Source: CALLPQ01 sp964392325 (GTDB lineage: Bacteria; Pseudomonadota; Alphaproteobacteria; Caulobacterales; Parvularculaceae). From it: a DNA stretch of 64,000 bases. Position numbers and translations under genes: made by a program. The stretch covers positions 1 to 64,000 of the forward strand of contig CAYMPJ010000002.1 of the NCBI GenBank assembly GCA_964392325.1, read 5' to 3'. Shown one piece after another: positions 17,609 through 25,248 of this stretch. Positions within the stretch are counted from its first letter, which is position 1; each line of letters starts with the position of its first letter. The notes under the pieces were generated by a model. That model did not search any database. It had not been told where the DNA came from and saw only the letters and a list, made by a program, of their open reading frames with translations.

Positions 17609-19090
17609 TTAATCTAGAATGAAACCAAGTGGGCCTTGTAGGGTGTTAGCCGTAGAGGCAGCCCCGGCAAGTCCATATGTGGATGTTACTTTACCAAGCA
17701 ATATAGATTGTAAATCACTCGCTGGTACAAACCCTTTACCCGGATCAGTTAGCTCGCTTTCATGCGTACTTTCGACCAGGTAAGGCGTTACAATGATCAC
17801 CAACTCGGTCTGGCTATTTTCAAAATCGCGACTTCGAAATAATTGACCTAGAATTGGTGTATCCTTAATGCCAGGAATACCTTCGATAGTTGAACGCATA
17901 TCCTCTTGTAAAAGTCCTGCCATCATCATGCTACCACCACTTGGTAGCTCGACAGTGGTGTTCGCACGACGAACCGAAAGACCAGGAATTTGCAAGGCTG
18001 CGCCCGCAACAAATCCACCATCAGCATCAGGAATTAACGGTCCAGGAATAGTAATTGAATTGTCCGTTGTTAGATCACTAACCTCGGTTGAGATTTGCAT
18101 ATTGATCCGACCTTTGCTCAACACCACAGGTGTAAAGCCCAAGCCAACGCCAAACTCGCGAAACTCGATACTCAACACACCATTGTCTTGTCCAACCGGT
18201 ACCGGAAACTCACCACCAGCCAGAAAGTTTGCTGATTCACCTGAAATAGCTGTTAGATTTGGTTGTGCAAGAATACGCACCAGACCCGTAGATTCTAATG
18301 CTTCAAAAGCAATATCGAGATCAGTTAGGTCACCAATACCGCCAGGAAAGGACGTACTAGAACTAAAGCCGCCCGTTGCTCCAACAGCATTGCTTGCCGC
18401 AAATCCAATTTGTGCATCATCGAGAGTAACCGTACCATTTGTGTCTATACCCAACTGTTTCATCAACTGGTTTTGCATTTCCACTATGCGTACTCTTAGC
18501 ATTACCTGATCACGGTCGCGGATCGAAACCATATTAACCACCGCCTCAGGATCACCAATAAAGCGACTGACAACATCTTGAATGTTGGTCGCTTGAGAGT
18601 TTGAAGCTACGGAGCCACGAATGATGACATTATTATTTATTGATTCCAGCTCCAGACGGCTATCAGGCATCAAACGCTTTAGAAGATCCGTAAGCGCATC
18701 GAGATCGCGCTCAACTGCAATTTCCAGATTTAGAATTTGACGCCCTCTGCTATCGAAAAAGAATGCATTGGTCTCACCAACCTCAAGGCCCAGTAGATAA
18801 ACGCGGCGCGGCGAACGCACAACCGCATCAACCACAGAAGGTTGCGCGACCAAAACATCAGCAGCAGCGTTAGGAAGATCAATAATTGCCGCTTTATTGA
18901 GCGGTAAAATTATTGACTTTGAATAAGCGCTTTCACCGCCTGTATCAATAGATACTGCACCCGCACCTCGCTGTGCGTTAGCCGGTTGCAGCCACATGAC
19001 CAAACCAAGGCAAATTGCCAGTGTTGTCTGAATTATTTTTTTAGTGGAATATTCCATTTTCATAACTCTTCTTTTTATTGCCATCTTCAT
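17609..19090 (-). CDS. cpaC: CpaC/RcpA outer-membrane secretin
   Basis: This 493-residue protein forms the outer-membrane ring through which the pilus exits. It has a signal peptide ending near PANAQ, an N-terminal pilus-assembly (BON-like) domain with PNAAADVLVAQPSVVDAVV, and a C-terminal secretin domain (VRILAQPNLTAISGESANF, EFGVGLGFTPVV, STEVSDLT, GGSMMMAGLLQEDMRS and the terminal TPILGQLFRSRDF block). Two starts are possible: ATG at 19090 with AGGGG six bases upstream, and ATG at 19057 behind AGAAGAG; I list the longer. The same N-terminal domain reappears alone in the gene at 22011-22475. Confidence 0.96.
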   Translation of the reverse strand: MKMAIKRRVMKMEYSTKKIIQTTLAICLGLVMWLQPANAQRGAGAVSIDTGGESAYSKSIILPLNKAAIIDLPNAAADVLVAQPSVVDAVVRSPRRVYLLGLEVGETNAFFFDSRGRQILNLEIAVERDLDALTDLLKRLMPDSRLELESINNNVIIRGSVASNSQATNIQDVVSRFIGDPEAVVNMVSIRDRDQVMLRVRIVEMQNQLMKQLGIDTNGTVTLDDAQIGFAASNAVGATGGFSSSTSFPGGIGDLTDLDIAFEALESTGLVRILAQPNLTAISGESANFLAGGEFPVPVGQDNGVLSIEFREFGVGLGFTPVVLSKGRINMQISTEVSDLTTDNSITIPGPLIPDADGGFVAGAALQIPGLSVRRANTTVELPSGGSMMMAGLLQEDMRSTIEGIPGIKDTPILGQLFRSRDFENSQTELVIIVTPYLVESTHESELTDPGKGFVPASDLQSILLGKVTSTYGLAGAASTANTLQGPLGFILD

Positions 19091-19122
19091 TGTAAGCCCC
19101 TGTTATTATGCGTGCTCAGACT

Positions 19123-19911
19123 TTAAGAACGGCCGATGCGTATAATTTTGACAGTTTTTTGTTTCGGAGAAGCCCGCGGTTTTTCTGGGCCCTCCTCGGT
19201 TTGTTTCTCAACAACGTTTTCATCATGAATACTGCGCAGTGCGAGACTAAGTTCCCCAGAGGCACGCGCCAGAATAAATTGCTCGGACTCAACTGGTGTC
19301 AATTCAAGGGTTATATTCACGCCTTCAATAACCGGTGATTCAGAGTTTTCAGAGAACACATCATTCACAGCGAGAACTCGAACATCTTCAAGTATTGTTC
19401 TGATCACGCGCTTTCTGGTTTCTCTATCTTCTGCAGTATAAATGACATCAACATGATCTCCTGGAAGGATAAATCCACCTGATGATGTTTCAGCATTCAC
19501 TCGCAGTCCAAGTGCTCTCATGCCCGGTGTCATAATTGCAGCCATTAAACCTGCGCTACCCGCACGAACAATTTTTTCTTCAATGATTGGCTCACCCGCT
19601 ACAAAAGTTGTTTTTGCAACCGCACCATCGAGTTCTTCCAGGGTTTTATTTGTACCGCCGGTCAGGAAAGATTCATTTTTTCTAACCGTCTTTTTAGGCC
19701 AATCCTGCCAAGATAGATTATCCGTTGATAGACGATCTCCCCGATTAATATTGCCACTAGCCACCAAAACGCTCAATGTTTCTTCTTTGCTAGATTTTAC
19801 AATCGTTACCGGTGCTTCATCGCCATTATTTTGACCAGACATGCTCAGAAAAAAAGCACCCCCTCCGGCCAATAGAACCAACAATACCAACACAATTTTT
19901 TTAATGTCCAT
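19123..19911 (-). CDS. cpaB: CpaB/RcpC pilus assembly protein
   Basis: The 262-residue protein has one N-terminal membrane span (residues 5-24) and a periplasmic SAF-type domain (SVLVASGNINRGDRLSTDNLSWQDWP) followed by the RcpC/CpaB region (AIMTPGMRALGLRVN, GGFILPGDHVDVIYT). It stabilises the secretin and may touch peptidoglycan. It lies between cpaA and cpaC in the usual order. Confidence 0.95.
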   Translation of the reverse strand: MDIKKIVLVLLVLLAGGGAFFLSMSGQNNGDEAPVTIVKSSKEETLSVLVASGNINRGDRLSTDNLSWQDWPKKTVRKNESFLTGGTNKTLEELDGAVAKTTFVAGEPIIEEKIVRAGSAGLMAAIMTPGMRALGLRVNAETSSGGFILPGDHVDVIYTAEDRETRKRVIRTILEDVRVLAVNDVFSENSESPVIEGVNITLELTPVESEQFILARASGELSLALRSIHDENVVEKQTEEGPEKPRASPKQKTVKIIRIGRS

Positions 19912-20004
19912 GATTAGCCTGCCTTCGTCTTTGCATTACACAAGAATTACTCGTTTAAGATGAACTATCGCTTAAAGAAGATAAAACTCGGTTAACTCTG
20001 AAAA

Positions 20005-20508
20005 TTAACCCGTAAAAAAGGATGTAAAAATTGCTGAATGTGGAAAAGCCGCAATTCCCCCGATAGCGATTGCGACACCATAAGGGATGCCCTTTTTTGT
20101 CTGATGTAACTCCAACAACCATGACAGGCGTGCATAAAAGGGTAGTATGGGAAGCCCTCGAAACACCAATAGAAAGACACTCAAAGCGCCTCCGGCAATT
20201 GCCATTACAAAGATAAATTCGGCTAGGGCTTGCAGACCGATCCACGGCGTTGCACTTGCCAATAATTTGGCATCACCGCCGCCTGTAATTTTAAATGCAA
20301 AAAGGATAAAACCAATCACAAGCATTGCTGCGCCGAGTAAGTAACCCTGCCAGAGTAGCTCTATAGGACCCCTAGTAATCAAAAGTGCCAATGGAAATGC
20401 CGCAAGAAGCAAAAGCGATATCCAGTTGGGTATTTTAAACTCATAAATATCATTTAGGGCAGCAAATATGAGAGCGGCAGGAAAAATTGCTAAAGTAAGA
20501 TAAACCAT
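20005..20508 (-). CDS. cpaA: CpaA/TadV prepilin peptidase
   Basis: A 167-residue A24 aspartic peptidase that removes the leader from the Flp pilin and pseudopilins in the inner membrane. The two catalytic aspartates are in ALNDIYEFKIPN (near residue 20) and in the GGGDAKLLA motif, which fits the family GxGD signature. Four to five hydrophobic helices match the small Tad-type peptidase; there is no methyltransferase domain. It is the first machinery gene after the pilin, behind the intergenic terminator. Confidence 0.95.
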   Translation of the reverse strand: MVYLTLAIFPAALIFAALNDIYEFKIPNWISLLLLAAFPLALLITRGPIELLWQGYLLGAAMLVIGFILFAFKITGGGDAKLLASATPWIGLQALAEFIFVMAIAGGALSVFLLVFRGLPILPFYARLSWLLELHQTKKGIPYGVAIAIGGIAAFPHSAIFTSFFTG

Positions 20509-20572
20509 ATTATCTCCATTGTTTTTCCAAGCTTACCCTGTTTCAATTTAACACAAGGTTATTGCCGCAATA

Positions 20573-20600
20573 AAAAAGGGAGGCAAAAGCCTCCCTTTTT
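20573..20600 (-). terminator. Intrinsic terminator between pilin and cpaA
   Basis: On the minus strand a perfect 12-bp stem AAAAAGGGAGGC / GCCTCCCTTTTT with a four-base loop is followed by a T-run. It lies about 50 bp after the pilin stop and before cpaA. It should end most pilin transcripts and let a minority read into the Tad operon, a common way to make pilin in excess. Confidence 0.85.
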
Positions 20601-20647
20601 GTTCAAAATTCCATCTGAATAAACAGATAAAATATTTTACACTATAT

Positions 20648-20821
20648 TTACGGTGTATTTTGCAAACCAGTGTTGATACCTGTAAATGTAGTACCCAAGC
20701 TAGTACCAACATTCATAACAGCAGTAATAATTGCTACTGAAATCAAAGCAGCGATTAGGCCATACTCAATAGCTGTAGCGCCGTCTTCGTCTGCAATAAA
20801 GTTTTTAAAAAGTTTAGTCAT
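20648..20821 (-). CDS. flp: Flp/Fap-type major pilin
   Basis: The 57-residue prepilin is the structural subunit of the Tad pilus. It has a short positive leader (MTKLFKNFIADEDG), then the mature start ATAIEYGLIAALISVAII. The cleavage glycine, Glu at +5 and Tyr at +6 are the Flp signature recognised by CpaA. The reading frame is open upstream to 20956, but the ATG at 20821 has a strong site (AGTAGGAGT) and gives the expected size. The gene stands between the Crp-like regulator and its own terminator. Confidence 0.95.
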   Translation of the reverse strand: MTKLFKNFIADEDGATAIEYGLIAALISVAIITAVMNVGTSLGTTFTGINTGLQNTP

Positions 20822-20956
20822 TATATAACTCCTACTTACTCGTGACATTTGTCTTTGTTTCTTAAGACCTGACCAACTTGTCATACATGTGTAAAAATAT
20901 TCTGAAAAAACTTGGTTAATAAAAAAAATATCCACCTTTATTAAAAATAATATCAT

Positions 20957-21709
20957 TTACGTTGTGAGTTTCTCTAATTTAGCCATATCATCAATAATTA
21001 ATCCCGGATAATCCCGTCTGGCGATTTTTTCTTGTATCAATACAGCAACAGCGTTTGCTGCATCAACTTCCTCTACCCCTGCATCCTGCGCTAACTCTCT
21101 ATGTTTTGGCATATTCTCGATTTTCCATTCACCAGATAGATCATCGCGCGATGCATATGACAATATCAAAGAGAACACACCAACCTCAGGAGAGGCTGTA
21201 AACTCAAAATTTTGAAACCGTGACTGCATAATTTCAGTAGACATATAATATAGTATATTTTTTGCGACTGATGGGCGCTGCTGGATCAATTGATTAAATG
21301 CATGGGCGTCAACCAGCCAGACTTGGCTGTCTGTATCTGCATTCAATGTAACGTGGCTGACAAAATTTTCTTTATTTTCGGACAGAACAATATCAAGTCC
21401 AAAAGAGCCGCCGCACTCAATCGTTTCAATAAACATAGCACCAGTACGAGGATTAGTGATTGTCACTTTAATACTCCCCCCTGCAACGAGAAAGAAGGTC
21501 TCTCCATCATACTGGCCATGAGATATTATTGTCTCGCCTTTAGCATAATCGCGAAAATCAGAACTCTCACGTAAAGCATCAAGGATTTTGCTAGAGAGAT
21601 TTTCAAAAGGGGCAAATTGTTCCAACAAGAGTGCAGGCGAGTCTTGATCGGCTGATTGATCACCCTTTGATGGGATATTTGCGTTCGCTTGAGTAGTATT
21701 CATGGTCAA
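20957..21709 (-). CDS. Crp/Fnr-family regulator next to the pilin gene
   Basis: This 250-residue protein has a cyclic-nucleotide-binding beta-barrel (about residues 35-150) and a C-terminal winged-helix-like region (about residues 180-245, including KHRELAQDAGVEEVDAANAV). In the phosphate-binding cassette the usual GExxGE...RxA motif is replaced by GGSFGLDIV...NFVSHV, so the arginine that binds the cyclic phosphate is missing. It probably senses another ligand or acts by level alone. The minus-strand position directly upstream of flp (135 bp to the pilin ATG) suggests it regulates the Tad locus, but that is inference from context. Three 16-bp tandem repeats lie right before its start. Confidence 0.8.
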   Translation of the reverse strand: MTMNTTQANANIPSKGDQSADQDSPALLLEQFAPFENLSSKILDALRESSDFRDYAKGETIISHGQYDGETFFLVAGGSIKVTITNPRTGAMFIETIECGGSFGLDIVLSENKENFVSHVTLNADTDSQVWLVDAHAFNQLIQQRPSVAKNILYYMSTEIMQSRFQNFEFTASPEVGVFSLILSYASRDDLSGEWKIENMPKHRELAQDAGVEEVDAANAVAVLIQEKIARRDYPGLIIDDMAKLEKLTT

Positions 21710-22010
21710 TCTCTGGCTTTATCGGGCTCTGGCTTTATCGGGCTCTGGCTTTATCTTTAGCGGTCAGTACGAAAAATTTTGATTATTTTTATAATCCAGC
21801 TAATCCATTAAAATCAGATAAATTTGGGGTTGGGTTTTTAAAGTTTTAACGGCAATTCTCAATATTTTTATGAATCATATCTACATATTACTCATTCGGG
21901 CAATTAGACTTCACCTTTTTCAATTCCCGTTAAATCGGTTTAGCTTGTTAAACCTTCTTTGATAATTTTGCTTTAGGTTAATTTCAAAGTATCACTCAGG
22001 AAGGAACATC
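21710..22010. other. Divergent region between Crp-like gene and CpaC N-domain gene
   Basis: This 301-bp AT-rich stretch holds the promoters of two divergent genes and the 16-bp tandem repeats. The ribosome site of the rightward gene (AGGAAGGAACATC before the ATG at 22011) is clear. No small gene is seen. Confidence 0.5.
21711..21758. repeat. Three tandem 16-bp repeats upstream of the Crp-like gene
   Basis: The unit CTCTGGCTTTATCGGG occurs at 21711-21726 and 21727-21742, with a third copy at 21743-21758 that ends TTT instead of GGG. The array is immediately upstream of the regulator's ATG, within its probable leader or promoter. It could be a slippage-prone region that alters expression, or tandem binding sites. 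Unit length and count are too small for a CRISPR. Confidence 0.85.
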
Positions 22011-22475
22011 ATGCGTTCTTGTATATTTGCGGGTCTTCTGGCCTTTTCATTCATATTACCTGCAAGCGCAGAACAAGTTTGGGTTACCATGGATCAGGTG
22101 CGCTCACACAAACTTGAGAAAGCTGCTGACAGTATCATCGTTGGTAATCCGGGCATTGCTGACATCGCGGTTCAGGATAAAAATAAATTTCTTTTATTTG
22201 GTAAAGCCCCTGGCCTTACCAACATTATCGTTCTTGATGATAATGGAGAAACAATTGAGAACCTTAGCGTTCGCGTAAATCCGCCAAGTTCAGGAATGCT
22301 TGTATTCCATGGTGGTTCAAACCGTACTACATATAATTGCACAAACCACTGCGAAGCCACTTTGACGGTGGGCGATGCGAACACGAATTTTGCATCCATT
22401 AACAGCCAGATCCAAACTAAACTTGGACAAGCGAGTAATGGTGAAAATCTGGAAGATCTCCAGGAAGATAATTAA
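22011..22475 (+). CDS. Stand-alone pilus assembly N-terminal (CpaC-N) domain protein
   Basis: A 154-residue exported protein with a signal peptide ending near PASAE and one domain like the N-terminus of the CpaC secretin (SIIVGNPGIADIAVQDKNKFLLFGKAPGLTNIIVLDDNGE). The secretin channel domain is absent. Two cysteines (NCTNHC) near residue 105 may form a disulfide. It sits beside the Tad locus but on the other strand, and probably works with the secretin or modulates it in the periplasm. Its precise role is not known to me. Confidence 0.85.
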   Translation: MRSCIFAGLLAFSFILPASAEQVWVTMDQVRSHKLEKAADSIIVGNPGIADIAVQDKNKFLLFGKAPGLTNIIVLDDNGETIENLSVRVNPPSSGMLVFHGGSNRTTYNCTNHCEATLTVGDANTNFASINSQIQTKLGQASNGENLEDLQEDN

Positions 22476-22520
22476 TTATCGGTTTTGAGATTGCCCAGAA
22501 GGCAAATATCAAACAAAAAA

Positions 22521-22545
22521 AACACCCCGCTCGGGGTGTTTTTTT
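22521..22545. terminator. Bidirectional intrinsic terminator
   Basis: AACACCCC, loop GCTC, GGGGTGTT is a perfect 8-bp stem with A-rich and T-rich flanks on both strands, so it works both ways. It ends the CpaC-N-domain gene from the left. From the right it ends the pab operon, whose last stop codon at 22544-22546 is right beside the stem. Confidence 0.9.
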
Positions 22546-23743
22546 AACTTGTATAAAAGTTGAGAATATGAGGCCGTTCGTGAATGGCCAATTGGCTTCG
22601 ACACCATCCATCTAAAATTCTGGCCATTTTTTCGTCAGGAGCAATTTTTTCCAACAAAAACACATCCGCTATTAGGCGATTTGTACCAAGATCGGTTTTT
22701 ACAACCCGAATAGAACATTTATCTATTTGTTCTAATTGACAAATAATAGCTTCAATTTTTGACGGAAACACATTGACCGCGCCAATTTGAACCGCCCCAT
22801 CGCGGCGCCCGCTCAAACTAAAACTCCGGGAAGTTTTCCAGTCAAAAAAATCCATCGGCACTATAGATTTTTCGACCCCGTCGGGAAAATAGCGGATTAA
22901 ATCATCACCCTTTCTGGACCAATGGTCGAACAGGATAAAATCATCATTGGGTGTATCGCGCCATGCCACCAAGCCGGTTTGCGTGGACCCGTAAAGCTCG
23001 CGCATAACGCCAAAACCATTTCTGCGCAACTTTACCGCAAGATCGGCAGACATCATCTCACCAAAGCTGACCGCCATAATATTATCAGGCCCATGAATAT
23101 TCTCGCGAATGAGATAAGCCCACAATGAAGGTGTTGCGACCAATACATCGCCGTAATCCAATGTTTGGGTTAATTCATCGGGAGATAAATGACGCGCATC
23201 AACAATTTCAATTTTTTGCAAGGCCGGCATTAACGTCCCCACAACCAAACCGAGGAGACTGTGGGGTGATACCATTGTAATAAGCCGACGCCGCCCTTGT
23301 AATAAGTTCGCAACCGCTGAAGCTTCTTGATAAAGAGCATCGACCCTGTGACTACAAACCTGAATAGGCACATCATCATTTACCGGTTTTGTTATTTTTT
23401 CTCCGCACAAAACTTTTGATCCCGCAGGGCGAAAATGAAATTGAAGCATTTGCTGATCGCAATGGGCTTTAATGATGGAAACCCAATCTCCGATTTTGTT
23501 TCCAACGCTCGCATTTTCGAATGCCGTTTCTGGCATGTCAAAAAATTCCGAAATTGAATCGAGATAAATTGATAAGTCTTCTGTATTTATATCTAAGCCG
23601 CCGCTTCCAACTTCCAGTTCATCTGTCCAGGATACATTATCAAGGGCAGACCAAGCGGGCTTTTCCAATATTCGGTTACATTCAGCAAAGAAGCCTTCAA
23701 TGATTGCGAAAATTGCTGGTCTACTTATAGAAAAAATCTTCAT
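22544..23743 (-). CDS. Short AMP-binding ligase-like protein, related to PYP-type 4-coumarate ligases
   Basis: The 399-residue protein resembles the short 4-coumarate--CoA ligase family that activates the photoactive yellow protein chromophore. Points of match are an ACP-like N-terminal segment (LDINTEDLSIYLDSISEFFDMPE), ...KIGDWVSII, a block ending in RRRLITMVSPHSLLG, YGSTQTG (A5 core, about residue 247), and GRRDGAVQIGAVNVFP (A8, near residue 315). The ATP-binding loop expected as TSGSTGxPK reads PAGSKVLCGEK, and the C-terminus stops at RPHILNFYTS without the usual A10 lysine. It may be catalytically changed or inactive. It is the last gene of the pabB-pabA-pabC operon, 63 bp after pabC. 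Confidence 0.68.
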   Translation of the reverse strand: MKIFSISRPAIFAIIEGFFAECNRILEKPAWSALDNVSWTDELEVGSGGLDINTEDLSIYLDSISEFFDMPETAFENASVGNKIGDWVSIIKAHCDQQMLQFHFRPAGSKVLCGEKITKPVNDDVPIQVCSHRVDALYQEASAVANLLQGRRRLITMVSPHSLLGLVVGTLMPALQKIEIVDARHLSPDELTQTLDYGDVLVATPSLWAYLIRENIHGPDNIMAVSFGEMMSADLAVKLRRNGFGVMRELYGSTQTGLVAWRDTPNDDFILFDHWSRKGDDLIRYFPDGVEKSIVPMDFFDWKTSRSFSLSGRRDGAVQIGAVNVFPSKIEAIICQLEQIDKCSIRVVKTDLGTNRLIADVFLLEKIAPDEKMARILDGWCRSQLAIHERPHILNFYTS

Positions 23744-23806
23744 AGGCTCAGCCCACCTTTATTTTACCCATAATAGCATATCCGATGATATTCCAGGCAC
23801 CCTCAT

Positions 23807-24667
23807 TTAAACACGGTCTTTATTCGTATTGATCTCATTCATATAAGCACGTAGCAACTTTGTCATGGTTTTCTTCGCGCCGATAAATTTCTCATGACAC
23901 TCTAATTGCTCATCCGGCACAATACCGATGAGACTATTGGAAAAAAAACAGCCATTGGATTGAATTTGCTGTACTTCAATTTTGCCCTCGACAATTGGAA
24001 TATTTAAACTCGGCGCTAGTGACAGAATTCTACGGCGGGTAATACCATCCAATGCCCCCTCACTCAATGCGGGCGTTCGCACGCCCCCCTCCTCATCAAT
24101 CAAGAATACATTTGTGTACGACCCACAAGCGATCCGGCCATGGCTATTACACATAATTGCTTCATTAAAACCACTTGATGCAGCGTCATTGCGCGCCATG
24201 ATATTATCGAGATAATTGAGCGTTTTGAAGCGCGCTGAAAGTGAAGTTTCGGCCCGCCTAAAGTCACTTATCTTATAGGTGAATTTTTCCGCGCTCTTGG
24301 GGATAGGATCAATGCTTATCACAAGTGTTGGGGATGAAGAGGTTTCATCGGGCAATAATAATCCGCGCGCGCCAACGCCTCTTGATACAGTTATACGTGC
24401 AGAACAATCCAGATCGGTAGCATCCAAATCCGAATAAAGACGGCTTATTATTTGTGTCACTTCGGATAAATCAAGGCGCACCGGAATTTTCAAAAATATA
24501 CAAGCCTCGTTTAAACGATCTATATGGTCTTGGAGAAAAACCGGCTGACCATCATGGACTAAAATCGTTTCAAAAATTCCGTCACCCAATAAAAACCCTC
24601 TATCGCGAACATCGATAAAATGGTTCTCGTCATTTATGGTATGATAGGTTCCATTTATATAAATCAT
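23807..24667 (-). CDS. pabC: Aminodeoxychorismate lyase (class IV aminotransferase fold)
   Basis: PabC splits 4-amino-4-deoxychorismate into p-aminobenzoate and pyruvate for folate synthesis. The 286-residue protein has the class IV PLP fold: RGFLLGDGIFETILV near the start, FKTLNYLDNIMAR with the PLP lysine, and the NVFLIDEEGGVRTPALSEGALDGITRR block that binds the cofactor phosphate. The preferred start is the ATG at 24667, because it overlaps the pabA stop (ATGA); five more in-frame codons upstream are inside pabA. A branched-chain or D-amino-acid aminotransferase is possible from fold alone; the operon argues for PabC. Confidence 0.88.
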   Translation of the reverse strand: MIYINGTYHTINDENHFIDVRDRGFLLGDGIFETILVHDGQPVFLQDHIDRLNEACIFLKIPVRLDLSEVTQIISRLYSDLDATDLDCSARITVSRGVGARGLLLPDETSSSPTLVISIDPIPKSAEKFTYKISDFRRAETSLSARFKTLNYLDNIMARNDAASSGFNEAIMCNSHGRIACGSYTNVFLIDEEGGVRTPALSEGALDGITRRRILSLAPSLNIPIVEGKIEVQQIQSNGCFFSNSLIGIVPDEQLECHEKFIGAKKTMTKLLRAYMNEINTNKDRV

Positions 24668-25248
24668 ATTAGAGCCCTGCAAATCGCGACAAAATTATCT
24701 ATCATATTTCGACCCTGCGGGGTTAAAATGGACTCAGGGTGAAACTGCACGCCAAACCAGGGATAAGTTTTGTGTTTAACCGCCATAATTTCCCCCTCTT
24801 CACTAAAAGCCTGCACCGATAATTCTTTCTTGGCCTCGCCTTCCAAAATTGAAATCAATGAATGATAGCGCCCCGCCATTAGCGGCGCATCCAGAGAGGC
24901 AAATAAATCCTTACCATCATGATCAATCTGACTGGCCTCTCCATGAAGCGGGCGCATTGAACGCTTTGTCACACCGCCAAAATATTCAACCAGACATTGA
25001 TGTCCCAGACAAACCCCCAATAAAGGCGTTTGTTTGGAAAGCTCATTGAGTAGGTCAAGAGAAATACCGGCATCTTTAGGGGCCTTGGGACCCGGAGAGA
25101 TAATGACGCCATTTGGTTTTTTAGCGAGACATTCCTCAACGCTAATCTGATCATTACGAACGACGCATATCTCCATCCCCGCCAGTTTAACATAACGGGC
25201 AAGGTTATAAACGAAACTATCGTAATTATCGATAATCAAAATCATCAA
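24664..25248 (-). CDS. pabA: Aminodeoxychorismate synthase component II, glutamine amidotransferase
   Basis: A 194-residue class I glutamine amidotransferase that passes ammonia to PabB. It begins ILIIDNYDSFVYNLARY and has the nucleophile motif GVCLGHQCL (Cys near residue 80) and the HPESI block with the catalytic His and Glu close to the C-terminus. By fold it could be TrpG, but no other trp gene is near, and the overlap with pabB carrying PIKGT decides for folate synthesis. Its start overlaps the pabB stop by four bases and its stop overlaps the pabC start. Confidence 0.92.
   Translation of the reverse strand: MMILIIDNYDSFVYNLARYVKLAGMEICVVRNDQISVEECLAKKPNGVIISPGPKAPKDAGISLDLLNELSKQTPLLGVCLGHQCLVEYFGGVTKRSMRPLHGEASQIDHDGKDLFASLDAPLMAGRYHSLISILEGEAKKELSVQAFSEEGEIMAVKHKTYPWFGVQFHPESILTPQGRNMIDNFVAICRALI

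Noticed and set aside
20822..20956. N-terminal extension of the Flp pilin
   Set aside because: The strong ribosome site and prepilin leader place the start at 20821.
21711..21758. CRISPR array
   Set aside because: Units are 16 bp with no spacers between them and no cas genes nearby.
22544..23743. Photoactive yellow protein locus
   Set aside because: No photoactive yellow protein or tyrosine ammonia-lyase gene is visible near the ligase; only the ligase resemblance exists.
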